Shown here one piece after another: positions 1 through 6,864 of a stretch of DNA of 8,205 nt. The notes under the pieces are model-generated. The model did no database searches. It had not been told where the DNA came from and saw only the letters and a program-made list of their open reading frames with translations. The position numbers and the translations under genes were made by a program. The first letter of the stretch is position 1; each line of letters starts with the position of its first letter. Source of the DNA: Lachnoclostridium sp. UBA933. GTDB taxonomy: Bacteria; Bacillota; Clostridia; Lachnospirales; Lachnospiraceae. Where the stretch lies: contig DBDL01000041.1 in the NCBI GenBank assembly GCA_002293545.1, positions 1 through 8,205 of the forward strand. Direction: 5' to 3'.

Positions 1-866
1 GCAAGACCTTTTTAGTACAAACACTGGCAAACCTATTGCAGGTTCCTCTTGCTATTACGGACGCAACATCCCTTACCGAAGCCGGCTATATCGGAGATGA
101 CGTAGAAAGTGTCATATCAAAACTTCTGGCAAATGCGGATAACGACGTAGAGCGGGCGGAGCATGGAATCGTATATATTGACGAGATTGACAAGCTTGCC
201 AAAAAGCAAAATACAAACAGCCGTGACGTCAGCGGTGAATCGGTTCAGCAAGCGCTGCTGAAGTTATTAGAGGGCGCCGATATCGAAGTGCCGGTCGGTG
301 CAATGAGTAAAAACGCAATGGTTCCGATGACCACCGTTAATACAAGAAATATTTTATTTGTCTGCGGCGGAGCGTTTCCGGGTTTGGAAGAAGTAATCAA
401 AAAACGGCTGACCAAACAAAGCTCGATTGGTTTTCGGGCGGAATTAAAGGATAAATACAATAAGGACAATGATTTATTCGGTAAGGCAGAGGTAGAAGAT
501 ATACGTGAGTTTGGAATGATACCGGAGTTTATCGGACGTCTGCCCGTTATTTTTTCCTTGCAGGCAATGGACGAAGAACTGCTTGTACGGGTACTGACCG
601 AGCCGAAAAATGCAATCGTAAAGCAATACCAAAAATTATTGGAGATGGATGAAGTACAGTTATTATTTGAAACAGAAGCACTCCGGAGCATTGCAAAGAT
701 TGCCTCCCGTAAGAAAACGGGTGCAAGGGCACTGCGTGCGGTGATTGAAGCATTTATGGTCGATATCATGTATGAGATACCAAAAGATGACGCCATCGGA
801 ACAGTAACGATCACCAAAGAATATATCGAAAACAAAGGTTCGCCTACGATAGCAATGCGGGGATGA
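1..866 (+). CDS. clpX: ClpX-type AAA+ unfoldase, 5' truncated by the window edge
   Basis: ATPase subunit that unfolds substrates and threads them into the ClpP protease in the cytoplasm. The frame is open from base 1; the first visible codons (bases 3-11) read K-T-F, the end of the Walker A GxxGxGKT, so the N-terminal zinc-binding region and the start are outside the window. Counting from the TTG codon at 36, I see the pore-1 loop GYIG (17-20), Walker B IVYIDEID (45-52), pore-2 RDVSGESVQ (63-71), CGGAF (110-114), the ClpP-docking tripeptide IGF (131-133), the box IPEFIGRLPV with its arginine finger (162-171), and sensor 2 GARALR (229-234). The usual RKH substrate-gripping loop is absent: residues 80-100 contain no GGRKHP-like sequence. 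The TTG at 36 is an internal codon, not a start. The family is certain; whether this is the housekeeping ClpX or a paralogue is not. No lon follows it, as it does in some genomes. Confidence 0.93.
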   Translation, partial: KTFLVQTLANLLQVPLAITDATSLTEAGYIGDDVESVISKLLANADNDVERAEHGIVYIDEIDKLAKKQNTNSRDVSGESVQQALLKLLEGADIEVPVGAMSKNAMVPMTTVNTRNILFVCGGAFPGLEEVIKKRLTKQSSIGFRAELKDKYNKDNDLFGKAEVEDIREFGMIPEFIGRLPVIFSLQAMDEELLVRVLTEPKNAIVKQYQKLLEMDEVQLLFETEALRSIAKIASRKKTGARALRAVIEAFMVDIMYEIPKDDAIGTVTITKEYIENKGSPTIAMRG

Positions 867-932
867 TTTACTATATGAAATGACATAAAATGAGAAACGA
901 AATAACAATTCAACCAAGGATGGAGAAACAGA

Positions 933-2123
933 ATGATAGCAAAAGGGATGAAAGATTTAGTAGCCGGAAGTTCGGTTATACGGGCAATGTTTGAAGAAGG
1001 GAAACGGTTGGCAGAGAAATACGGTGAGGAAAATGTGTTTGATTTCAGTCTTGGTAATCCGAGCGTAAACCCGCCCGACGAAATAAAGCAGTCAATTATT
1101 GATATCTTGAACGAAGTCGATCAAAATACAATTCATGGTTATATGAATAACTCAGGCTTTGAAGAGGTACGCAGTACGATTGCCGAGCACTTGAACCGAC
1201 GTTTTGGGACAAGCTTCCACAGTAAAAATTTGATTATGACGGTAGGGGCGGCAGGCGGACTCAATGTCATTTTGAAATCATTGCTTGACCCGGAAGACGA
1301 GGTTATCGTATTTGCCCCGTTTTTCGGCGAATATCGTAATTACGTCATGAATTTTAACGGCAGACTTGTGGTTATTCCGCCGGATACCGATACCTTTATG
1401 CCCAATATCATGGAATTTGAGAAAATGATTTCACCGAAAACGAAAGCGGTTATCATCAATACGCCGAATAATCCGACCGGTGTCGTGTATGATGAAAAAG
1501 TGATTCATAAGCTTGCGGAGGTTATGGAAAAAAAGCAAAAAGTGTATGGTACGGATATCTATCTGATTTCGGATGAACCATACCGTGAATTGGTTTACGA
1601 TAATACAGAGGTACCGTATCTTACAAAATACTATGCGAATACGATTATTGCCTATTCCTACAGTAAGTCATTGTCGTTGCCCGGCGAGCGCATCGGTTAT
1701 TTAGTGATTCCGGATGAAGCGGCAGATTTTGAAAATGTATCGGCGGCGGCAAACGCGGCAAACCGCACGCTTGGATTTGTCAACGCACCGTCCTTGATTC
1801 AGCTGGCGGTCGGGCGGTGTCCGGATGCTAAGGCAGATGTTGGAATATATAATAAAAACCGTTGTTTATTGTTGGAACATTTAGAGCGGTACGGGTACGA
1901 ATGCGTACATCCGGACGGGGCATTTTACCTGTTCGTAAAGGCATTGGAGAAAGACGAGTTCTCCTTTGCGGATAAAGCGAAAAAATACAACCTTCTGGTG
2001 GTGCCGGGAACGTCGTTCGGCTGTCCCGGATATGTGAGAATTGCCTATTGCGTATCATATGATAAAATCAAGCGTTCTCTTCCTTATTTTGAGAAGCTTT
2101 ATAAAGAATATTATTCAGGATAA
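933..2123 (+). CDS. PLP-dependent aminotransferase, class I/II (fold type I)
   Basis: Cytoplasmic pyridoxal-phosphate enzyme that probably transfers amino groups between an amino acid and a 2-oxo acid; its length of 396 residues is normal for the family. Landmarks: FSLGNP (38-43), phosphate-loop-like VGAAGG (104-109), NTPNNPTG (176-183) with the cofactor-contacting Asn180, SDEPY (213-217) with Asp214 for the pyridine nitrogen and Tyr217, SYSKS (242-246) with Schiff-base Lys245, GERIGY (251-256) with phosphate-binding Arg253, and VRIAYC (368-373) with substrate-carboxylate Arg369. All catalytic positions are present, so it should be active. The start at 933 has AAGGATGGAG at 916-925. It lies 66 nt after clpX and 11 nt before the HisC-like gene, so co-transcription with the latter is likely. 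Sequence alone does not separate an aspartate, aromatic or alanine specificity, so no symbol is given. Confidence 0.93.
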   Translation: MIAKGMKDLVAGSSVIRAMFEEGKRLAEKYGEENVFDFSLGNPSVNPPDEIKQSIIDILNEVDQNTIHGYMNNSGFEEVRSTIAEHLNRRFGTSFHSKNLIMTVGAAGGLNVILKSLLDPEDEVIVFAPFFGEYRNYVMNFNGRLVVIPPDTDTFMPNIMEFEKMISPKTKAVIINTPNNPTGVVYDEKVIHKLAEVMEKKQKVYGTDIYLISDEPYRELVYDNTEVPYLTKYYANTIIAYSYSKSLSLPGERIGYLVIPDEAADFENVSAAANAANRTLGFVNAPSLIQLAVGRCPDAKADVGIYNKNRCLLLEHLERYGYECVHPDGAFYLFVKALEKDEFSFADKAKKYNLLVVPGTSFGCPGYVRIAYCVSYDKIKRSLPYFEKLYKEYYSG

Positions 2124-2134
2124 ATGGAGTCGAT

Positions 2135-3190
2135 ATGAAACAGTGGGAAGATAATATAAGAAAAGTAACTCCCTATGTTGCGGGAGAGCAGCCGAAAGAA
2201 AAAGATATTATAAAATTAAACACCAATGAAAATCCGTATCCGCCGTCGCCGTCGGTACAAAAGAAATATAGTGAAATAGCCTTAGACCGGCTGCGTATGT
2301 ATCCGGATCCGGAGGCAAGTGAGTTAGTCACATCATTGGAACGTTATCACGGTTTGGATAAGGGGCAGGTATTTGTCGGAGTCGGTTCCGACGATGTCCT
2401 GTCTATGGCGTTTCTGACATTTTTCAATTCTGATAAGCCGATACTCTTTCCTGATGTTACATACTCTTTTTATCCTGTCTGGGCAAATATGTACCGGATT
2501 CCTTTTGAAACGCCTTTCGTTGACGACCAATTTGAAATAACCGTTTCGGATTATCACAGAGAAAACGGAGGTGTCATTATTGCCAACCCCAATGCGCCGA
2601 CTTCACTTGCCTTACCCTTAGACCGAATCCATGACTTACTGCGGCACAATCAGGATGTTATCGTTATAATAGACGAGGCATATATAGACTTTGGCGGAGA
2701 AAGCGCGCTGCCGTTGATTGACCGGTACGAAAATCTCCTGGTTGTAAGGACATATTCCAAATCCCGCTCCATGGCAGGAATGCGGATTGGTTATGCAATG
2801 GGACACCCCGGCTTGATTCAGGCAATGGTCAGTGTAAAGGAATCCGTAAATTCATACACTATGAGCATGTTGTCAATTTCATTGGGGACAGCTTCTTTGG
2901 CGGATGAAGAGTATTTTCAGAAGCGAATCATTCAAATTAAAGAAACAAGAGAGAAAACAAAAAACGAATTGGAAAACCTGGGGTTTTTTGTAGTGGAGTC
3001 TTCGGCAAATTTTGTGTTTGCAAAGCATAAAACAATCCCGGCGGAACAATTGTTCCATGAATTACGGGAAAGAAAAATTTACGTACGTTATTTTAAAAAG
3101 CAGAGAATAGAGAATTTCCTGCGGATCAGTATCGGAACCGGGGATGAGATGAAAAAGCTGATTGAAACCCTGGAACGGATTATAACATAA
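2135..3190 (+). CDS. hisC: Histidinol-phosphate aminotransferase-like protein (HisC family)
   Basis: Fold-type I PLP enzyme of the HisC/CobD-like group. HisC converts imidazole-acetol phosphate plus glutamate to histidinol phosphate. Visible features: LNTNENPYPP (28-37), MYPDP with Tyr56 (55-59), VGVGSDD (81-87), ANPNAPTS (150-157), IIDEAYIDF (178-186) with Asp180 and Tyr183, TYSKSRSMAGMRIGYA (206-221) with Schiff-base Lys209 and phosphate-binding Arg217, and FLRISIGT (328-335) with Arg329 for the substrate carboxylate end. The 351 residues match the usual length. The PNNPTG box reads PNAPTS: the Asn-to-Ala change is tolerated in many HisC proteins, the final Gly-to-Ser is less usual. The SD is ATGGAG at 2124-2129. 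No other histidine gene is visible; the neighbours are another aminotransferase and a CDP-alcohol phosphatidyltransferase, so an amino-acid phosphate or amino-alcohol phosphate substrate is a fair alternative. Confidence 0.85.
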   Translation: MKQWEDNIRKVTPYVAGEQPKEKDIIKLNTNENPYPPSPSVQKKYSEIALDRLRMYPDPEASELVTSLERYHGLDKGQVFVGVGSDDVLSMAFLTFFNSDKPILFPDVTYSFYPVWANMYRIPFETPFVDDQFEITVSDYHRENGGVIIANPNAPTSLALPLDRIHDLLRHNQDVIVIIDEAYIDFGGESALPLIDRYENLLVVRTYSKSRSMAGMRIGYAMGHPGLIQAMVSVKESVNSYTMSMLSISLGTASLADEEYFQKRIIQIKETREKTKNELENLGFFVVESSANFVFAKHKTIPAEQLFHELRERKIYVRYFKKQRIENFLRISIGTGDEMKKLIETLERIIT

Positions 3191-3245
3191 ATCTCATCTT
3201 CTCTTTGCCAAATTGATAAGAAAATAAAGAAGAAAAGGGGAACAC

Positions 3246-3749
3246 ATGAAGCATCCAGCCAATCATATAACATTTAGCAGAATCGCCGTATCCATTCTGC
3301 TATTGCTGACGGATGCATTTTCGGTTTCCTTTTTCATACTGTATGTATATTGCGGAATATCGGATATGGCGGACGGCGTGATTGCCCGAAAAACGGATAC
3401 GGCAAGTCAGCGGGGAGCAAATCTGGACAGTGCGGCAGATATTGTTTTTGTCGCTGTTTGTGCAGTTAAAATCTTTCCGGCGATAAGACTATCATACTGG
3501 GTTTGGATATGGATTGCTGTCATTGTATTGATAAAACTCACCAACCTGATTTCAGGATTCGTTTGTCATAAGAAATCCGTGTTTTTACATACGGTATCCA
3601 ATAAAGTAACCGGACTGCTTCTTTTTTTATTGCCAATCTCGATGCAGTGGATTGAAGTTCGTTATGCGGCTGCTGTTGTATGTGCGGCGGCAACATTTGC
3701 GGCAATACAGGAAGGACACTTAATCCGTACCGGAGAATCACTACGGTAA
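3246..3749 (+). CDS. CDP-alcohol phosphatidyltransferase family membrane enzyme
   Basis: Integral membrane enzyme that condenses a CDP-linked donor with an alcohol to form a phosphodiester, as in phosphatidylglycerophosphate or phosphatidylinositol-phosphate synthesis. The family signature D-x2-DG-x2-AR-x8-G-x3-D-x3-D is complete at residues 40-65 (Asp40, Asp43, Gly44, Ala47, Arg48, Gly57, Asp61, Asp65), so the metal-binding and catalytic site is intact. Hydrophobic segments lie near residues 10-37, 62-80, 84-104, 121-134 and 139-154. At 167 residues it is at the short end of the family. The start at 3246 follows AAAAGGGG at 3233-3240. It lies 55 nt after the HisC-like gene and is the last gene before a strong terminator, so it probably belongs to the same transcript. 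The acceptor alcohol cannot be read from sequence; PgsA is possible but unproven. Confidence 0.88.
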   Translation: MKHPANHITFSRIAVSILLLLTDAFSVSFFILYVYCGISDMADGVIARKTDTASQRGANLDSAADIVFVAVCAVKIFPAIRLSYWVWIWIAVIVLIKLTNLISGFVCHKKSVFLHTVSNKVTGLLLFLLPISMQWIEVRYAAAVVCAAATFAAIQEGHLIRTGESLR

Positions 3750-3756
3750 CCGGAGG

Positions 3757-3820
3757 AAAAACCAATCCCGATAGAAGTCAAATCACTTGACAACGCGGAT
3801 TTCTATCGGGATTGGTTTTT
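3757..3820 (+). terminator. Rho-independent terminator closing the 1-3749 gene cluster
   Basis: A perfect 20-bp inverted repeat (arms 3757-3776 and 3801-3820) ends in a T run to 3822. The 24-nt loop contains its own 5-bp hairpin, GTCAA (3777-3781) with TTGAC (3787-3791). The left arm begins with five A, so it could also work on the minus strand, although no minus-strand gene reads into it. Confidence 0.92.
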
Positions 3821-3893
3821 TTGTGCGAAAAATTTGTTACTTTCTAAGGTAATATTAAAAAATTACATATTACGACAAATATCGGACCTTGAA

Positions 3894-3922
3894 TTGAAAT
3901 TAGGAAATGGATGTGAAATAAT
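3894..3922 (+). promoter_or_regulatory. Probable promoter of the secreted-protein gene
   Basis: TTGAAA (3894-3899), 17-bp spacer, AATAAT (3917-3922) lies between the upstream terminator and the signal-peptide gene. It would leave a leader of about 125 nt. The -10 box deviates from consensus at its first base; the overlapping TTGAAT at 3889 is a weaker -35 option. Confidence 0.4.
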
Positions 3923-3967
3923 AATGATAAATAAAAAAGGAGAAAAATTCAATTTGTATAAGGAGTG

Positions 3968-3991
3968 ATGCTTATGAATGCAGAAAAATAG
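3968..3991 (+). other. Candidate 7-codon upstream reading frame in the leader of the secreted-protein gene
   Basis: AAGGAG at 3960-3965 precedes ATG at 3968 and a better-spaced in-frame ATG at 3974 (8 nt). The frame reads M-L-M-N-A-E-K and stops at 3989-3991. A TTG frame of four codons (3954-3968) with its own AAGGAG at 3937-3942 overlaps it through TGATG. No recognisable attenuation peptide is encoded. It could be chance or a short translated leader. Confidence 0.25.
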
Positions 3992-4054
3992 AAATAAACA
4001 GAAAACAGGAAACCGTCAATAAAAATTGAAAGATGAGGAGAAAGGAAAAGGGAA

Positions 4055-5047
4055 ATGAAAAAAATCACAAAAAATATTTTAACAAGTGCATTAGCATTGG
4101 TAATGGTACTATCAGCGGTACTTAGTTTTTCAGTCAGCACAAAGGCGGCAAACCTGCCGTTCCCGACAACCCCGATTAGCTGGAATGTATTAAGCGTAGA
4201 GGATGAATATACGGGATCCCTTCCGTTTACATGGGCAAACACTTATGGGGACGCATGGTCAAGCGACTATATGAACTATGACTACAGCTATGCACAAGGT
4301 GAAAAATTTCTGGTTAGCTTTACCCTGAACAATGCGGACTTATTTCAGCAAGTAGCGGTGCAAAGTTCCGTCAATGACTGGGATTGGGTCGGAGCCGCAA
4401 AAATATATATGAGCGGCGGTATCGCCTCCGGAACAAAATTTGCCGGAATCATTGAAGCAACACATGATATACCGGGATATGATCCGGAAGTTGATCCGTA
4501 TCCTCCTTATATGACATTAAAGATTCAACTTGACAATTGGATTCTTGGTTCGGAAGACATACCGGATTATGCTTCTGTAGATATAGAAATTGCCGATTTT
4601 AAAGTCACCCCGTTTACAAGCAATCCGGCGACAGAAATAACCGGAAATCCAATGGCACCGGGGCTGGAAAACCTATATTCCGGTACCGTTTATGCAGGTC
4701 CTGATGCAGAGCGTCCGGATACATGGAGTGCTTATTTGCATATTGATACGAACTATGTAGAAAATGATGAATTTTTTGTATTCTATAAAATAGCAGGTGC
4801 GTCTGATTTTAAGCAAGTATCCGTACAATCAGATGTAAATGACTGGATCGGTAATCCTACAACGTCCGTATGGGGTAATGACGGAATTCCTGACGGGCAG
4901 GTCGGCGGCGGAATATATAGCGCTTCCAAAATGGGAAGTGTGCATTCAATAAGGCTTGACTTTGATAACCCGCTGCCATCGTTTGAAAACACCACCGGTA
5001 TTTTACCGATAGATGTACAGGAGTTCATCATTGTACAAAATCCTTGA
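4055..5047 (+). CDS. Secreted protein with two tandem copies of an unrecognised domain
   Basis: Not recognised. Residues 1-31 form a Sec signal peptide: MKKITKN, a hydrophobic core (about 8-26) and a probable cut after STKA or STKAA. The mature part has two related halves, about 42-190 and 206-330. They share FQQVAVQSSVNDW (97-109) and FKQVSVQSDVNDW (252-264), each preceded by an aromatic-rich strand (GEKFLVSFT; NDEFFVFYK) and each ending in a strand plus proline (IADFKVTP; VQEFIIVQNP). There is no cysteine, no LPxTG and no C-terminal membrane anchor, so release to the medium or non-covalent surface binding is likely. The many Trp, Tyr, Asp and Asn residues would suit a carbohydrate-binding beta sandwich, but that is inference. 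The start at 4055 has AAAGGA at 4041-4046 with an 8-nt spacing. It has its own promoter and terminator, so it is monocistronic. Confidence 0.85.
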   Translation: MKKITKNILTSALALVMVLSAVLSFSVSTKAANLPFPTTPISWNVLSVEDEYTGSLPFTWANTYGDAWSSDYMNYDYSYAQGEKFLVSFTLNNADLFQQVAVQSSVNDWDWVGAAKIYMSGGIASGTKFAGIIEATHDIPGYDPEVDPYPPYMTLKIQLDNWILGSEDIPDYASVDIEIADFKVTPFTSNPATEITGNPMAPGLENLYSGTVYAGPDAERPDTWSAYLHIDTNYVENDEFFVFYKIAGASDFKQVSVQSDVNDWIGNPTTSVWGNDGIPDGQVGGGIYSASKMGSVHSIRLDFDNPLPSFENTTGILPIDVQEFIIVQNP

Positions 5048-5145
5048 TTTTTATGGACTGTATTATACCGGACGGGGGACTAAATTCATTCTCATTAAGG
5101 ATGCAAGAGTACACCGTTTAGATCATCAATAAAATAGTAACACCA

Positions 5146-5186
5146 AAAACCCCTGAAGCGGAAAGAGTTACCGCTTCAGGGGTTTT
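5146..5186. terminator. Bidirectional terminator between convergent genes
   Basis: A perfect 16-bp inverted repeat, AAAACCCCTGAAGCGG (5146-5161) and its complement (5171-5186), with a 9-nt loop. A T run follows the stem on the plus strand (four T), and five T occur on the minus strand. It lies between the secreted-protein gene (+) and the MFS gene (-) and should serve both. Confidence 0.9.
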
Positions 5187-5229
5187 CACATTAATTTCCT
5201 GACGAAACCGTGCGCATCCCCCGGAGGGG

Positions 5230-5267
5230 CTATATGAAATGACAGTTTTTTATTTCTTTTCATATAG
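5230..5267 (-). other. Hairpin overlapping the stop codon of the MFS gene
   Basis: CTATATGAAA (5230-5239) and TTTCATATAG (5258-5267) form a 10-bp stem with an 18-nt loop that contains the MFS stop codon (5250-5252). A CCCC-TCC-GGGG mini-hairpin lies just beyond at about 5217-5229. Together with the terminator at 5146-5186 this gives the MFS mRNA a heavily folded 3' end; a role in mRNA stability is inference. Confidence 0.4.
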
Positions 5268-6416
5268 AAAGAAACTCACACCGCCTATAATACCATAAAC
5301 AGATATGATGACATATGTCTGTTGTAATGTAAATATTCCCGACAATAATGCGTAAATCAAACTAAAGCATATCATCGCCACGTTTTGCCCGGCGCCATAG
5401 AATGACATTACCGTTGAGCGTCCTTCTTCTCTAATTTCGCTTTGCATGGTATCGACAAGCAATATCTCTGTGACAGCCGTAAACATAGAGAAAAGACCGA
5501 AAAGCAGAATGGCGTACCCACTCCAAATAATAGCAAATACCGCCAAAGAAACACACGCCAGCCCATTGATGAGAAATATCTGACGGATAGACAAAGTCCT
5601 TTTCTGTATGAACGGGGCAACGATATCACCTAACGAAACAAAGATGAATCTTACGGTCAGAATGACGATGACCCAAATACTTCCAATCCGGAAATCATTG
5701 ATAATTAAGGCATCAAACTCATCCAAGTAACTGCCGAGATTCGCAAATAACACTAAAAACAAGACAGTAACAAAAGCAACTGTACTTCCCTTAAGAAAAG
5801 CACCCGCTTCCCGTAATGTTGTCAAGAATCCGCTGGATTCGTTTTTCTGCCGTTCAGCATAGTAGTTTTTTTCTCTCAAGTGTGAAACGATTCCCGCATT
5901 GAGAAAACATATTGCCGCAGACAGCAACGAGATGGCGCCTATACTAATAAAACTTGCCATAATGCCCGCCGACGCGATTCCGGCTATCGTTCCTGTGTTT
6001 GCAAAAAACTGGGCTTTGCCATAAACCTTGGCGAAGCTTTCTTCAAAGCCATCACTTTTCAGGTTGTCATAAATTAAGCTTTCCTCTGTCCCTGAAACAA
6101 AAGCCCCGGACAACCCCCAAAAAATGAAACCGACAGCAAACAAGATAAAATTATGCGAAAAAGCCCATATAACGAAACATACCCCTTGCAATCCCGACGA
6201 AATGACGAGCATATTTCTTCTGTTCCATCTATCAGCGAGAATGCCGGAAGGCACCTCGAACAATATGGCAAACGCACTCCAAAGTGCAATTAACAAAGCC
6301 ACCTCACCCAGTGCTATCCCGCGTTCTACGAACAGGAGCGTATAGAAAGCATAGATGGGTAAACATTGACCGATAAATTTATAAGTGTACAGCAGTCTAA
6401 CATTAAAACGTTTCAT
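5250..6416 (-). CDS. MFS transporter, probable drug or metabolite exporter
   Basis: Polytopic inner-membrane carrier of the major facilitator superfamily, driven by an ion gradient. The 388 residues carry about 12 hydrophobic segments. The MFS motif A between helices 2 and 3 is clear at 58-67 (GILADRWNRR). SGTEESLIYDNLK (108-120), just after it, resembles the charged motif of Firmicute MFS proteins often annotated as multidrug or tetracycline-type exporters. A basic central loop (about 180-205) separates the two halves and the C-terminus ends in YEKK. The start at 6416 is supported by TGGAGGG on the minus strand (6425-6431). That ATG overlaps the TAA of an upstream reading-frame remnant (TAATG), which suggests it was once translationally coupled. 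Substrate cannot be predicted. It converges on the secreted-protein gene. Confidence 0.9.
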   Translation of the reverse strand: MKRFNVRLLYTYKFIGQCLPIYAFYTLLFVERGIALGEVALLIALWSAFAILFEVPSGILADRWNRRNMLVISSGLQGVCFVIWAFSHNFILFAVGFIFWGLSGAFVSGTEESLIYDNLKSDGFEESFAKVYGKAQFFANTGTIAGIASAGIMASFISIGAISLLSAAICFLNAGIVSHLREKNYYAERQKNESSGFLTTLREAGAFLKGSTVAFVTVLFLVLFANLGSYLDEFDALIINDFRIGSIWVIVILTVRFIFVSLGDIVAPFIQKRTLSIRQIFLINGLACVSLAVFAIIWSGYAILLFGLFSMFTAVTEILLVDTMQSEIREEGRSTVMSFYGAGQNVAMICFSLIYALLSGIFTLQQTYVIISVYGIIGGVSFFLYEKK

Positions 6417-6607
6417 TAACTATCCCTCCAAATCAAAATAATAGTGCCCGAAGTATAATTTATTTGGAGGTCCTCGGTTTCTAACACTGGATAATGTTTA
6501 ACAGGAAGGTCTGATTTTGTACATTTGTAATATCCCCCTCGCAATATATTAAATAACCTACGCTCCGCCTTATCTTTCAAAGGCGTATAACAGCCATACC
6601 CATTGTA
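6416..6607 (-). pseudogene. 5'-truncated reading-frame remnant ending at the MFS start codon
   Basis: On the minus strand a frame is open from 6607 to the TAA at 6418-6416, 63 codons, with no plausible initiation site. It reads like real protein: it contains KDKAERRLFNILRGGYYK, then KHYPVLETEDLQINYTSG, and ends in IWRDS. The stop shares its last A with the ATG of the MFS gene, and the MFS Shine-Dalgarno lies inside its last codons. This suggests the tail of a gene once co-translated with the transporter. I do not recognise the family. A TGA (6610-6608) lies directly upstream of the frame. An imperfect GAGG-T-CCTC palindrome (6467-6475) and a TATACT box (about 6452-6457, minus strand) also lie here and may serve the MFS gene, but no good -35 accompanies them. 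Confidence 0.45.
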
Positions 6608-6616
6608 TCATAATAG

Positions 6617-6757
6617 GGCATACATTTTCAAATAAATAACCCTGATTTTAAACCCCACATTTATGAGGGGTTTAAAATTGAACGGCACAGCTATATCGCA
6701 AATGAAATCGCTTTTAAATACATCGCTGACGAAGAAACTAAAATAGATTTGTTGTAG
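6617..6757 (+). pseudogene. Second reading-frame remnant, C-terminal fragment
   Basis: The frame is open from 6617 (after TAG at 6614-6616) to TAG at 6755-6757, 46 codons, with no ATG, GTG or TTG start near its beginning. The translation is protein-like: PHIYEGFKIERHSYIANE, then IAFKYIADEETKIDLL at the end. It starts 9 nt from the 5' edge of the minus-strand remnant, so two headless fragments meet back to back. A 12-bp inverted repeat (6645-6656 and 6667-6678) lies within it and could instead be a regulatory or terminator hairpin, although no T run follows. Family not recognised; it may be chance. Confidence 0.3.
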
Positions 6758-6795
6758 ATAAAAATATATGAATTGACTATATCCCCTATATTATA

Positions 6796-6864
6796 ATGAG
6801 CCAGACTTGTCCAAAGGCGAACCCCTTTTCTTTGGTGATACCTTTGGAATGGTGCTGTATTTTT
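6796..6864. repeat. 69-bp direct repeat, copy 1 (left of the XRE regulator gene)
   Basis: It matches 7650-7718 at 60 of 69 positions with no gap (constant offset of 854 nt). The core, 18 identical bases from 6806 to 6823, contains CCAAAGGCGAACC. It can form AAAGG/CCTTT and CCAAAG/CTTTGG hairpins. It ends exactly where a 25-bp palindrome begins. Confidence 0.9.

Noticed and set aside
36..38. TTG at 36 as the start of the first gene
   Set aside because: The frame continues upstream to base 1 and encodes the end of the Walker A motif there, so the gene is truncated by the window, not started at 36.
245..913. Minus-strand 222-codon open frame opposite clpX
   Set aside because: It lies antisense to well-conserved ClpX motifs, has no ribosome binding site and resembles no family; it is a shadow of the clpX codon pattern.
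3191..3245. Possible hairpin between the HisC-like and CDP-alcohol genes (CTTCTCTTT against AAAGAAGAAAAG)
   Set aside because: The pairing is imperfect, purine/pyrimidine-biased and overlaps the next ribosome binding site; not enough for a terminator call.
6645..6678. 12-bp inverted repeat as an intrinsic terminator
   Set aside because: No T run follows on either strand and it lies inside an open frame, so it is noted only within the remnant entry.
6773..6797. TTGACT and TATAAT just before repeat copy 1 as a promoter
   Set aside because: The spacer is only 13 bp and no alternative -35 at 16-18 bp is acceptable.
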